This document shows positions 1 through 7,815 of a stretch of 64,000 nucleotides of DNA, one piece after another. Position 1 is the first letter of the stretch; each line of letters starts with the position of its first letter. The notes below the pieces were generated by a model. That model searched no databases. It worked only from the letters and a program-made list of their open reading frames with translations, and had not been told where the DNA came from. The translations under genes were made by a program, and so were the position numbers. The DNA lies in the NCBI GenBank assembly GCA_003151595.1, contig PLXW01000007.1, positions 72,245 through 136,244 on the forward strand. The letters are read 5' to 3'. Source of the stretch: Myxococcales bacterium (GTDB taxonomy: Bacteria; Myxococcota; Polyangia; Polyangiales; Polyangiaceae).

Positions 1-678
1 ATCGCGCGCGGTGATCGGCGCCGCCGCCGAGACGAGCACGACGTTGCCCACCGCGAGCACGTTGGCGCCTGCGGGCTCCGATGCGGCCATGTGCTCGACG
101 CCGGCGACACGAAACGGGGCGAGGTCGGCGTCACGCATCACGCTCGGATCGTGAACCAGAAGCGACGCGCTCGCCAGGGTGCACGCCGACTTCAGATGCA
201 GACCGCTCTGCACGTGCATCGTGACGACCTCGAGTCCGTCGAGCGCCGCGACCCGCGCGAGGGCTTCGACCCCTTCGCGGTTCGTGCGGCTGGAGAGCCC
301 CGCGAAGAGGCGCGCGCCGATCCGGAGGACGTCGCCACCGTCGAGCGTCGCCGGTTCGTCCATCCGGTGCACCTCGAGATCGCGCGCCAGGGCTGCGGCC
401 ACGGGCCCGACCTCGGCGCGGCGCGAGAGCGCGCCGGGGCGGGTCGCCATCGCATGCGCGCCGGTGATCACCGCCGTGTCTTCGATGAAGCAGGCATCGG
501 GAGAGTCGTCGTCGCACGCCAGGACGTCGACGCGAACGCCGAGCACGCGGAGCGTCGCGACGTACGCCTCGTGCTGAGCGCGGGCGCGCGCCACGTCGAT
601 GCGCGCGCTCGCATCGACGCGAACGCAGTCGGCGTAGCGCGCGGAGACGGCGCGGGCGAAAGCTCGCTCTACTTGCAA
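1..678 (-). CDS. Dimethylarginine dimethylaminohydrolase-like protein (partial)
   Basis: Read on the minus strand, this frame stays open from a TTG at 678 to the window edge (226 codons, 3' end missing). It contains the pentein-family signatures of DDAH: a DACFIEDTA stretch (substrate-binding Glu/Asp), ITGAHAMATRPG, a LDGGDVLR motif, and the block with the active-site His, VTMHVQSGLHLKSAC. The family hydrolyses methylated arginine to citrulline and methylamines in the cytoplasm. The reading frame overlaps the last 10 bases of the upstream lipoprotein gene, so translation may be coupled. A GTG at 711 is an alternative start. The catalytic Cys normally lies near the C-terminus, which is outside the window, so activity cannot be judged. 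Family membership is a firm reading of motifs; the substrate is inferred. Confidence 0.8.
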   Translation of the reverse strand, partial: MQVERAFARAVSARYADCVRVDASARIDVARARAQHEAYVATLRVLGVRVDVLACDDDSPDACFIEDTAVITGAHAMATRPGALSRRAEVGPVAAALARDLEVHRMDEPATLDGGDVLRIGARLFAGLSSRTNREGVEALARVAALDGLEVVTMHVQSGLHLKSACTLASASLLVHDPSVMRDADLAPFRVAGVEHMAASEPAGANVLAVGNVVLVSAAAPITARD

Positions 679-1178
679 TAGCCCCTCGCATTGCAGTCGC
701 TCGGCACGCACCCGGCGTCAGCCGCGACGATGGGGCATCCGGCGAAACCAGCGTCGCCGCACAGGACGGTGCATCGTCCCCCCTGGGCGCCGGCGAAGCA
801 GTCCGGGAAGATCGGGTCGGTGCACTCGAGGGGATCGGGGCCGGAGGCGTCGAGGGTGCACGGCCATCCGAAGCTCCCTTTGAGGGCGCAGGCGCCATAC
901 GTGATGACCGGCGCGGCTTGATCGTCGCGATGGGTGGCGTCGCCTGGGAGATCGGCGTCCTCGCTCTCGGTGCCGCCGTCGCCTTCACCGCACGTGCAGC
1001 CCGCGACACCGCAGGCTTGCGTCCCGGATTGACCGCCCGCGCAGGTGCAGGCGACGGTCGATCCGCTCGTGCACGAGCTGCTCGCGGATGGAGAGCTGCT
1101 GCAGCCGACCGCGATGAGGGCGACCGTTACCACTACGCCCATCGAGACCAGAAGGAGGGAGGCCAAGTGTCTCTTCAT
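669..1178 (-). CDS. Cysteine-rich lipoprotein, unknown function
   Basis: 169-residue protein. The start at 1178 gives a Lys/Arg N-region, a hydrophobic stretch and a lipobox-like LIAVGC (Cys near residue 25), so it is likely a lipoprotein; an AGAGAGAA purine tract precedes the ATG. The mature part has about fifteen further Cys residues, a Ser/Asp/Gly linker, and the segments CTSGSTVACTCAGGQ and CTVLCGDAGFAGCP, a pattern common in secreted myxobacterial proteins. An in-frame start ten codons upstream at 1208 lacks a signal-like N-terminus and is less likely. Its 3' end overlaps the DDAH-like gene by 10 bases, suggesting an operon. No domain was recognised; the role is unknown. Confidence 0.7.
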   Translation of the reverse strand: MKRHLASLLLVSMGVVVTVALIAVGCSSSPSASSSCTSGSTVACTCAGGQSGTQACGVAGCTCGEGDGGTESEDADLPGDATHRDDQAAPVITYGACALKGSFGWPCTLDASGPDPLECTDPIFPDCFAGAQGGRCTVLCGDAGFAGCPIVAADAGCVPSDCNARGYCK

Positions 1179-1204
1179 GTTCTCTCTCTCTGCTTCGCCG
1201 AATC

Positions 1205-1728
1205 TCACCCGTCGAGCGACTTCGCCAGCTCGCGCAGGATCTTCTCCCCTTCACCCCGCCACGACGACCCGTGCATGCACGCCAGCGTCGTCGGTTGAAG
1301 GCGCGCGAGCTTCTCCATGAGCGGCCCCGGGTTCTTGCGGTGCGAGTAGTAGTCCATCAGTTTCCGGAACGCCTCGCTGGGTCCCAGGATGTCCCCGTCC
1401 GTGATCACGGGGACAGCGTCGCCCCCCTGCGTGAACAGATCGCCGCAGAGCAACGTGCGGGTCTTGGCCTCGAACAGGAACCCGCAGTCCCATCCGTGCG
1501 GGAGCGCAGCTTCGAAGGGGGCATCACCGTGGCCATCGCCTCGCGCGTCAGCGGGAACATGCGACGCGGGCCGGTGTGAAAGAGGAGCGGCTCGTCGTCG
1601 AGCACCAGGAACTGGTTGAACGTGAAGCCGCCCGGGATCGCCGTCGGCGGGACCGGCGTGCTGATGCGGTAGATCCCGTCCGCGATCTCGTCGATCCGCG
1701 TTCCGGACTGTGCGTTCGTGATGCCCAT
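1205..1728 (-). pseudogene. Metallo-beta-lactamase-fold hydrolase with out-of-frame internal deletion
   Basis: The N-terminal part starts at 1728 with a good AAGGAG ribosome site and reads as the start of an MBL-fold protein (IADGIYRISTPVPP, FNQFLVLDDEPLLFHTGPR) until about residue 78. It then loses homology. A different minus-strand frame, ending at the stop at 1205, carries the C-terminal half (LPHGWDCGFLF, TLLCGDLFTQGGD, ACMHGSSWRG). Full-length relatives are about 250 residues; the whole interval here is 524 bases, not a multiple of three. About 75-80 residues are missing at the junction near 1495-1515, including the HxHxDH metal site. This is a deletion, not a single-base slip, so the gene is almost certainly non-functional. 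Confidence 0.8.
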
Positions 1729-1853
1729 GGTCGACTCCTTTCGTTTCTGGAGAGGCCGAGCGTACGCGTCGGGGCGATCCTTGACGCTCGAATTCCAAGG
1801 CGCGTAGCGTTGGAGTGCGCTCGTGGGACCGTCTCGAGTGCAGGGGGAAGGGA

Positions 1854-4487
1854 ATGGCGCGAGCTGCGGCGTCGTGGATGACGGCGATCACGCGGACGAG
1901 CGCCGCAGTGGCGCTGGGCGGTTCCATCGCCTTCGCGACGCTCGCAGGGTGCCTCTCGAGCAACGCGCCGCCGGCAGCGTCCGAGGATGCCGCGCCGCCT
2001 CCCGCCGAGGACTCCGCGCCGCCGTCGAGCGAAGACGCCGCGCCGCTCCCTGTCGTCGATGCGTCGCCGATCGTCGATGCCGCGGGCGCCGACGCCGCTG
2101 ACGCGAACCCGCTCCCCCCTTCGGACGCCGGCTCCGACGCCGCCGACGCAAACACGACGTCCCCGTGCGCGAACAACGGGGGCTGCCCCGCGCACTCGGT
2201 CTGCGCGTTCGACGCGGGGATCGTGTGCGTCTGCGATCCCGGCTACGCGGGCGCCACGTGCGCGTCCGACTGCGCGACGGCCAACGGCGGCTGCGACCTG
2301 AACGCCACGTGCGCGAACGGCGACGCGGGGGTCGTCTGCACGTGCAACGCGGGCTTCAGCGGGACGGGCGTGAGCTGCGCGAGCAACGACTACACGGCGT
2401 GGCCCGCGCCGTCCGACACGCCTGCGGAGACCAAGTACGCCGTCTCCGCCGACGGCACCGTCGTCACCGACCTCGTGACGGCGCTCGTCTGGCAACGGCA
2501 GATCTTCGCGAGCCCGTGCCCGCTCGACGGCGCCGGCGTGTGCACGTGGTCCGACGCGCAGGGCTACTGCGCGTCGCTGAACACCAGCGCGCTCGGCGGC
2601 ATCGCCTCCGGTTGGCGCTTGCCCAGCCTCGTCGAGCTGTTCTCCATCGTGAACTACGGCGACGGGTCGCCCACGCTCGACACGGCGATCTTCCCTGCGA
2701 CGCCGACGACGGTCTTCTGGGCCAACACACCCAACGCGAGCAACGCCGCGCAAGCGTGGAGCGTGAGCTTCGCGAGCGGGCTCAACGCGACGCAGGCAAC
2801 CACCACGGCGTCCAACGTTCGCTGCGTGACCTCCGTCTCGCTGCCGGCGACCACGCCCACGTGCGGGCTCGTCGGCGACGCGTGCTGCTACGCCAACAGC
2901 TGCGGTCCCGACCTCGCGTGCGCCACGGCGACGTGCGCGGTCGACGGCAACTACGCCCAGTCGCTCGTCCCAGCGGACTCACCGGCCGAACCTTCGTCCA
3001 CGGTCTCGGCCGATGGGTCGCTGGTCCAGGACGGCGTGACGGGCCTCTTCTGGCAGCGGCAGCTCGCGGCCAATCCGTGCGGAGACGGCGCCGGCGTCTG
3101 TACCTGGGCGCACGCCACGGCGTACTGCGAGTCGCTAAGCGCGCTCGCGGTCGGCGGGGTCACGTCGGGGTGGCGGCTGCCGAGCGTCGTCGAGCTCCTC
3201 TCCATCACGAACTACGCGGCGGGCGCGCCGACGCTCGACACGGCGTTGTTCCCCGGCACGCCGAACACCGTCTTCTGGGCGCAGACACCGAACGCGAGCA
3301 ACGCGACGCAAGCGTGGGACGTCGACTTCAACTCCGGCCTCAACGCTCTGCAGGTCACGACGAACGCCTCCGCCGTTCGCTGCGTGAGCTCCGATGCGCC
3401 TTCCGCCAGCCCCGCGTGCGGGCTCGCCGGCGAGGCGTGTTGCTACGCGAACGCGTGCGGCTCCAACCTCGCGTGCAAAGCCGCGACGACCTGCGCGGTG
3501 GACGGCAACTACGCGCAGACGGTCGTTCCCACCGACGCGCCGCCCGAGACCACGTACACGGTCTCGCCCGGCGGATCGACCGTGACCGACACCTCGACGG
3601 GCCTCGTGTGGCAGCGTCAGATCGCCGCCAACCCTTGCCCCTCCGACGCGGGCACGGGATGCACGTGGGCCGGCGCGGCGTCGGCGTGCGATGCGATGAA
3701 CGCGTTCGCGGTGGGCGGGCTCAACGCCGGGTGGCGCTTGCCGACGGTCGTCGAGCTCCTCTCGCTCGCGAACTACGCGGCGACGCCGACGATCGATCCC
3801 GCGCCGTTCATGAATCCGGGACCGGCGACGTTCTGGTCGTCGACCGCGAACGCGGGCACGACGGGGCAAGCGTGGACGATGAGCTACGCGAACGGCCTCA
3901 ACGCTTCGCAGCCGACGGCGAGCACGTTCGACGTGCGCTGCGTGAACGCTTCGGGCGCGACGCCGGCCGCGGAAGGGTGCGGCGCGCTCGGCCAGGGCTG
4001 CTGCTTCGCGAACAGCTGCGGAGCGCTTCTCCACTGCACCGGCGGCACGTGCGTCACCAACACCGACTACGCGCTCTGGACTGCGCCGTCCGACGCGCCG
4101 TCGCAGTACACGATCTCGGGCGACACGCTGACCGCGACCGACACCGTCACGGGGCTCGTGTGGTCACGCGGCGTCGGCGCCGCGAGCACGTGGGCGAACG
4201 CGAACGCCTTCTGCGCGTCACTCGACGCTTCGTCGCTCGGCGGGTTCAACGCGGGGTGGCGACAGCCGAGCCTCGTCGAGCTCGTGTCGATCGTGAGCTA
4301 CGCCGCCGCGTCGGGTCCGAAGCTCGACACCGCGGTGTTCCCGAACGTGTCGGCGACGCCGTACTGGTCGTCGACGCTCGCGGCGAGCGGCGCCGCGAGC
4401 GCGTGGTCGGTCGATTTCAGCAGCGGCCTCAACTCGCTGGTGAGCACCAGCACGGCGACCGGCGTGGTCTGTGTCCACGGCGGCTGA
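1854..4487 (+). CDS. Large lipoprotein with EGF-like modules and four DUF1566 (Lcl_C) repeats
   Basis: 877 residues, starting at the ATG behind a GGGGGAAGGGA ribosome site. The signal peptide ends in a LAGC lipobox, followed by an Ala/Pro/Glu/Ser/Asp linker and two EGF-like Cys modules (residues about 100-175; CANNGGCPAHS, CATANGGCDLNATC). Four tandem copies of a roughly 130-residue domain follow, each with T(G/A)LVWQRQ (WSRG in the last), a central W(A/S)xA block, GWRLP(S/T)xVEL (GWRQP in the last), FWxxT and a final VRCV-like strand. This is the DUF1566/Lcl_C fold. Copies 1-3 are separated by Cys-rich GLxGxACCYANxCG segments; copy 4 lacks the C-P-x-x-G insert and is the most divergent. It should sit in the outer membrane or at the surface. 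A binding or adhesion role is inferred only. The next gene is a single-domain relative. Confidence 0.85.
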   Translation: MARAAASWMTAITRTSAAVALGGSIAFATLAGCLSSNAPPAASEDAAPPPAEDSAPPSSEDAAPLPVVDASPIVDAAGADAADANPLPPSDAGSDAADANTTSPCANNGGCPAHSVCAFDAGIVCVCDPGYAGATCASDCATANGGCDLNATCANGDAGVVCTCNAGFSGTGVSCASNDYTAWPAPSDTPAETKYAVSADGTVVTDLVTALVWQRQIFASPCPLDGAGVCTWSDAQGYCASLNTSALGGIASGWRLPSLVELFSIVNYGDGSPTLDTAIFPATPTTVFWANTPNASNAAQAWSVSFASGLNATQATTTASNVRCVTSVSLPATTPTCGLVGDACCYANSCGPDLACATATCAVDGNYAQSLVPADSPAEPSSTVSADGSLVQDGVTGLFWQRQLAANPCGDGAGVCTWAHATAYCESLSALAVGGVTSGWRLPSVVELLSITNYAAGAPTLDTALFPGTPNTVFWAQTPNASNATQAWDVDFNSGLNALQVTTNASAVRCVSSDAPSASPACGLAGEACCYANACGSNLACKAATTCAVDGNYAQTVVPTDAPPETTYTVSPGGSTVTDTSTGLVWQRQIAANPCPSDAGTGCTWAGAASACDAMNAFAVGGLNAGWRLPTVVELLSLANYAATPTIDPAPFMNPGPATFWSSTANAGTTGQAWTMSYANGLNASQPTASTFDVRCVNASGATPAAEGCGALGQGCCFANSCGALLHCTGGTCVTNTDYALWTAPSDAPSQYTISGDTLTATDTVTGLVWSRGVGAASTWANANAFCASLDASSLGGFNAGWRQPSLVELVSIVSYAAASGPKLDTAVFPNVSATPYWSSTLAASGAASAWSVDFSSGLNSLVSTSTATGVVCVHGG

Positions 4488-4514
4488 AGACTCGGTTTTG
4501 GAAAGGAGCATCCC

Positions 4515-5012
4515 GTGAGCATCAAGAGGAAGACGACGATTCTGGTGAGCCTGGCTGTCGCCGTCCCGCTCGTCGCGGCGGTCGGCATCAAGAAGGTCGC
4601 GGGCTCGGAGCCGCCGGGGAGGCTCGTCGTGAACGGAGATGGCACCGTGACCGATACGGTGACGAAGCTGATCTGGCAGCAAGCGACCGCGTCGAACGTG
4701 ACGCCCGCGGCGGCGGTGACGACCTGCTCGGGGCTCAGCATCGGATCGCACACGAGCGGCTGGCGCGTGCCGACGGTCAAGGAGCTCGTCTCGACGGTCG
4801 ACTACGAGTCGGCGACTGCGCCCATGATCGACACCGCGGCGTTTCCGGGGACGGTGATCAACGGTGGGCAGTCGAACATCTTCTCGTTCTATTACAGCGC
4901 GACTCCGGTCCCGGGTCAGGCCGGCTCGTTCTACTTCGTCAGCTTTCTCAACGGGACGGTGGGCTCCTACGGCGGCGGGTCGTCGGTTCGCTGCGTCCAC
5001 GCGTCGCCCTGA
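4515..5012 (+). CDS. Secreted single-domain DUF1566 (Lcl_C) protein
   Basis: 165 residues from a GTG start preceded by GGAAAGGAG. The N-terminus (MSIKRKTT, then a 15-residue hydrophobic run) looks like a signal peptide or anchor without a lipobox Cys. The remainder is one Lcl_C domain: DGTVTDTVTKLIWQQ, GWRVPTVKELVS, a Phe/Tyr-rich core and a closing SVRCVH. It lies 27 bases after the four-copy paralogue, so co-expression is likely. It may supply one more copy of the same binding fold, but no ligand is evident. Confidence 0.8.
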   Translation: MSIKRKTTILVSLAVAVPLVAAVGIKKVAGSEPPGRLVVNGDGTVTDTVTKLIWQQATASNVTPAAAVTTCSGLSIGSHTSGWRVPTVKELVSTVDYESATAPMIDTAAFPGTVINGGQSNIFSFYYSATPVPGQAGSFYFVSFLNGTVGSYGGGSSVRCVHASP

Positions 5013-5126
5013 GTCGCGGGTGTGCCAGGCGACGCCGATGTCATGGTCGTCGGCCGAGCCTCGTGATCGCGCCGCGGAAAACCGCCGGCATGCGTTGCTG
5101 GCGCGCGAGTTGCTGACTCCCTTCCG

Positions 5127-5465
5127 ATGAACCACCGAACCAAGGGCCGTCGCTTTCTTCTCAAGGTGACCGGGCTCGCCGCGGGTGCGGCCGCCGTCGC
5201 GTGCTCATCGACGACGAGCGCGCCCGGCAGCATCGCCATCCCGGTCGACGGAGGCATCGTCGCGAACCCGCCGGACGGCGGCGACGACGGGGGCAACCCG
5301 TGCGGGAACATCGTGTGCGGTAGCGTCGCCGACGGCGGTGGAGGCATCGTCGCGAACCCGCCGGACGGCGGCGACGGCGGCGACGCCGAGGTCGTGGCGT
5401 GTGAAGACGCTTCATGCGGTCTCGTCGGCAACCCGGTCGACGGCGGAGACGCCAGCGACCAGTGA
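5127..5465 (+). CDS. Short Gly/Asp-rich lipoprotein with a twin-Arg-like signal
   Basis: 112 residues. The N-terminus, KGRRFLLKVTG followed by an Ala-rich stretch and AVACSS, resembles a twin-arginine signal ending in a lipobox Cys. The mature protein is almost entirely Gly/Asp/Val/Pro with the decapeptide GIVANPPDGG present twice, encoded by two identical 37-bp stretches. There is no catalytic domain. The stop codon overlaps the GTG of the ferritin-like gene (GTGA), so the two are probably translated together and the peptide may serve that protein. Function unknown. Confidence 0.65.
   Translation: MNHRTKGRRFLLKVTGLAAGAAAVACSSTTSAPGSIAIPVDGGIVANPPDGGDDGGNPCGNIVCGSVADGGGGIVANPPDGGDGGDAEVVACEDASCGLVGNPVDGGDASDQ
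5250..5376 (+). repeat. Identical 37-bp direct repeat inside the short lipoprotein gene
   Basis: Positions 5250-5286 and 5340-5376 are identical over 37 bases, with starts 90 bases apart (30 codons), and encode the same GGIVANPPDGGD segment. Exact nucleotide identity, including third positions, suggests a recent in-frame duplication. Confidence 0.85.
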
Positions 5466-6304
5466 AAGAGACGTTCGAGATCGAGTGGCTCGGCGGGCCG
5501 GCGGAGCACCACTTCCGCAAGGCGCGCCCCGGCGTCGAGGACCTCCCGTGGGGGACGCTCGACGTGCGCGCGCTCCCGCCGGCGCTCGTCGCTTCCGCGC
5601 GCCGGACGTGGACCGAGGTCGCGCTCAACGAGTACCGCGCCGTCCTCCTTTTCACCGACGTCGTGCGCGCGCTCGCCGTCGCGAAGGCGCCGCTCGACGT
5701 CGTCGGCATGGCGAGCGACTTCCTCGCCGACGAGTGCGTGCACGTCGAGCTCGCGAGCCGTCTGGCGGGTGAGCTCGGAGGCGGCGTGGCGTTCGACGTC
5801 GACCTCGACGCGGTCGTGCCGCCACCGGACCGCGCGCTCTCGCCGCTGCAACGCGCGAACGAGATCGTCCTGTGCGTGAGCTCGATCGTGGAGGCGTTCA
5901 GCGGCGGGACCGCGCTCGGGAGCCGCAACGTCGCGTCGCACGCGCTCCCCCGCGCGATCTTCGACCGCATCCTGGCCGACGAAGCGCACCACCGGAGGCT
6001 CGGCGCGCTCTACTTCGACTGGGCCGCCGATCTCCTCGACGACGCGGAGCGCGCCCGCCTGACGAAGGTCACCGTCCGGACGCTCGAAGGGCTCGCGCCG
6101 TTCTGGCGAAGGCCCACGAGCCCCGCGGTCGACGGCGTCACGCGCGAAGGGTGGCGCGTCGAGGACATCCACACGCTCGGGTGGCTCGAGTCGGCGCGCT
6201 TCGTCGCGCTCGCGCGCAAGGTCGTGGCCGAGGACATCCTCGCGCCGCTCGCTGCGATCGGCATCGTGGTCTCGGGCGAGGACCGCGCGCGCTTGCTGGC
6301 GTGA
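5462..6304 (+). CDS. Ferritin-like domain protein
   Basis: 280 residues from a GTG that overlaps the preceding stop. Helical, with metal-ligand-type motifs at ferritin-like spacing: NEYRAV (Glu), DECVHVELASRL (Glu and His), VSSIVEAFSG (Glu) and LADEAHHRRLG (Glu, His). This pattern matches diiron ferritin-like proteins, which act as oxidases, oxygenases or iron-handling enzymes. There is no signal peptide, so it should be cytoplasmic unless co-exported with the Tat-type partner. The exact reaction cannot be told. Translational coupling to the Gly-rich lipoprotein is the main contextual clue. Confidence 0.7.
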   Translation: MKETFEIEWLGGPAEHHFRKARPGVEDLPWGTLDVRALPPALVASARRTWTEVALNEYRAVLLFTDVVRALAVAKAPLDVVGMASDFLADECVHVELASRLAGELGGGVAFDVDLDAVVPPPDRALSPLQRANEIVLCVSSIVEAFSGGTALGSRNVASHALPRAIFDRILADEAHHRRLGALYFDWAADLLDDAERARLTKVTVRTLEGLAPFWRRPTSPAVDGVTREGWRVEDIHTLGWLESARFVALARKVVAEDILAPLAAIGIVVSGEDRARLLA

Positions 6305-6520
6305 ATCGGTGGTCGCGTCGGGTCCGGCGTCGGCGTCGGCGTTCGCGTCAGCGTTCGCGTTCGCGTTCGCGTCAGCATTCGCATTCGCGTCCGCGTCGGT
6401 CGCCACGACCGAATCGTCCCCATCGCCCCCCGCGTCCGCCGACGTCGCCTCCCCCGACGCGCCCGACGTGCCGCACGCGGACAGCACGAGCACGAGGCCG
6501 CTCTGGCGCGAGGTGTCGGG
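6305..6520 (-). pseudogene. Possible remnant of a lipoprotein gene with Asn/Asp-Ala repeats
   Basis: The 302-base stretch 6305-6606 has no intact gene. On the minus strand one frame reads LVLVLSACGTSG, a lipobox-like segment, then SADAGGDGDD and a run alternating Ala with Asn or Asp, before running into the antisense of the ferritin-like gene. No proper start or basic N-region precedes the short hydrophobic segment, and the 3' end is missing. This fits the leftover linker of a lipoprotein gene truncated at both ends. It could instead be chance translation of a low-complexity GCGTTC tract. Confidence 0.35.
6325..6400. repeat. GCGTTC-type hexanucleotide low-complexity tract
   Basis: About 75 bases made of imperfect copies of GCGTTC, GCGTCA and GCATTC. 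On the minus strand they encode alternating Ala and Asn/Asp. A very similar tract lies at 59647-59710 inside a TPR/PEGA gene. Slippage-prone simple repeat. Confidence 0.75.
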
Positions 6521-6606
6521 GAAGCAGCGCGCGTCGGCGCGATCTCGGTGCCAAGTCTTTGACGGATGCACCTAAAGACCGGGCACGAAGTCCCGTTAGT
6601 CAGGCC

Positions 6607-7239
6607 ATGAACAAGCTCACCGCCTCGGTCTCCGCAGTCATCCTCGCCACGCTCGCCGGTTGCACGGCACCCGTCTCCAACGGGAGCGATGAAGCGACGC
6701 TCGCCTCTGCTTCAGAGCTCCGCACCGCGCTCAACACGGTCACGCCGATGGTCCCGATTGTCGTCGCAGGACTCGAGTTTTCCGCCGCGGGCAAGGCCAG
6801 CCAGGTCTACCCCGACCCGGCTTCGTACAGCTTCGACGACACGACGACGAAGAAGATCTTCGTCTGGGCCTACATGGAGAACCTCACCCCCGGAATTCAC
6901 ATTGCGTGGGCCGAGGTCGTCAACCCGTCTGGAATCTTGGTCGCCACGGTCCCTCTCGGGTTCTCGACGAGGAAGGCCGATGTCGGCACGCTCGAGACCG
7001 TCGCGAACTGGCCCGACCCGATCAAGATTCGCGATGGGCGCGCGGGCGAGATGGAGACGGGAACGGGCACGATCACTGGCTCCGAGACTCACGGTCACTT
7101 CCCGCTCTCGACCCTCGCCGTCAAGCACGTGATCGCGACCGGGACGTACACGGTGAACCTCGTCATGAACGACACGGCGCGCCCCGCGCCGACGCAGACG
7201 CCCGTGGTCAGCCGCACGTTCACCATCGCCTCTCCGTGA
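6607..7239 (+). CDS. Lipoprotein of unknown function
   Basis: 210 residues. MNKLTASVSAVILATLAGC is a signal peptide with a LAGC lipobox (Cys19). The mature part is predicted mostly beta (DTTTKKIFVWAYMENL, HIAWAEVVNPSG, GTYTVNLVMND), as expected for a small Ig-like or cupredoxin-like sandwich, but no named family was recognised. The ribosome site is weak. It ends 18 bases from a convergent gene, so it is probably monocistronic. Confidence 0.75.
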   Translation: MNKLTASVSAVILATLAGCTAPVSNGSDEATLASASELRTALNTVTPMVPIVVAGLEFSAAGKASQVYPDPASYSFDDTTTKKIFVWAYMENLTPGIHIAWAEVVNPSGILVATVPLGFSTRKADVGTLETVANWPDPIKIRDGRAGEMETGTGTITGSETHGHFPLSTLAVKHVIATGTYTVNLVMNDTARPAPTQTPVVSRTFTIASP

Positions 7240-7257
7240 GAGGCGGCCGCTCCGATC

Positions 7258-7590
7258 TCAGTCCGGCAAGCCGGCGCCGCCGAACCAGCACAGCATGGTC
7301 GGCGCGTCGCCGTTCGCCTCTTCGAGCGTGCGCAGTCGATCCGTGGCGCGCTCCCAGCGGTCGCGATGATTCTCTTCGCGATCGAAGATTGAGACCGCGA
7401 GCGCGAGGCGTCGCACGTCACCAATCGCGGTCCAGTACCAGGCGCGCGCCTGACATAGATCGTCGAGGAGCGCCTCGAGCAGCGAGAGCGCCGAGCCATC
7501 GCCGAGTCGGGCCACCGCGTTCTGCGCTTCGACGACGAGAGGAATCCCCTCTTCGCGGCTACGGGCATCCGACGAGAAACGCAGATTCAT
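7258..7590 (-). CDS. Small helical protein of unknown function
   Basis: 110 residues starting at an ATG with a strong AAAAGGAG ribosome site; an upstream in-frame start at 7623 has no such site. The sequence is predicted largely helical (VVEAQNAVARLGDGSALSL, then an Arg/Glu-rich segment with DRWERATDRLRTLEE) and ends in CWFGGAGLPD. No signal peptide and no recognisable domain. Divergently arranged with the CDSGH/CDGSH protein across a 225-base gap in which no clear promoter was recognised. Confidence 0.6.
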   Translation of the reverse strand: MNLRFSSDARSREEGIPLVVEAQNAVARLGDGSALSLLEALLDDLCQARAWYWTAIGDVRRLALAVSIFDREENHRDRWERATDRLRTLEEANGDAPTMLCWFGGAGLPD

Positions 7591-7815
7591 CCGTGACTCC
7601 TTTTCTCGATCGAGAACGAGCACTACGCCGCCGCTTTCTTCGCACGCCTCATCCCACGGCGGAAGGTCGATCGAGCGTGATTCAGGCGCCTTCGTCGAAT
7701 CTCGAATCGCACGGCTGCAAATGCGAACGAGCGCGCGAAAAGTGTGTGAACCCTTCGTACAGTGCGCACCTCACGGCGCCGTCCTGGCGTAGCCTCCGAC
7801 TCCTCGAGGCCCGCC

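Noticed and set aside
1205..1728. Programmed frameshift in the MBL gene
   Set aside because: About 75-80 residues including the metal site are absent, which a one-base shift cannot explain; there is no slippery site.
2165..5116. Long Arg-rich open frame over the four-copy DUF1566 gene
   Set aside because: Arg/Ala/Gly composition of a shadow frame in GC-rich DNA; no signal peptide or motif, while the other frame has four clear domains.
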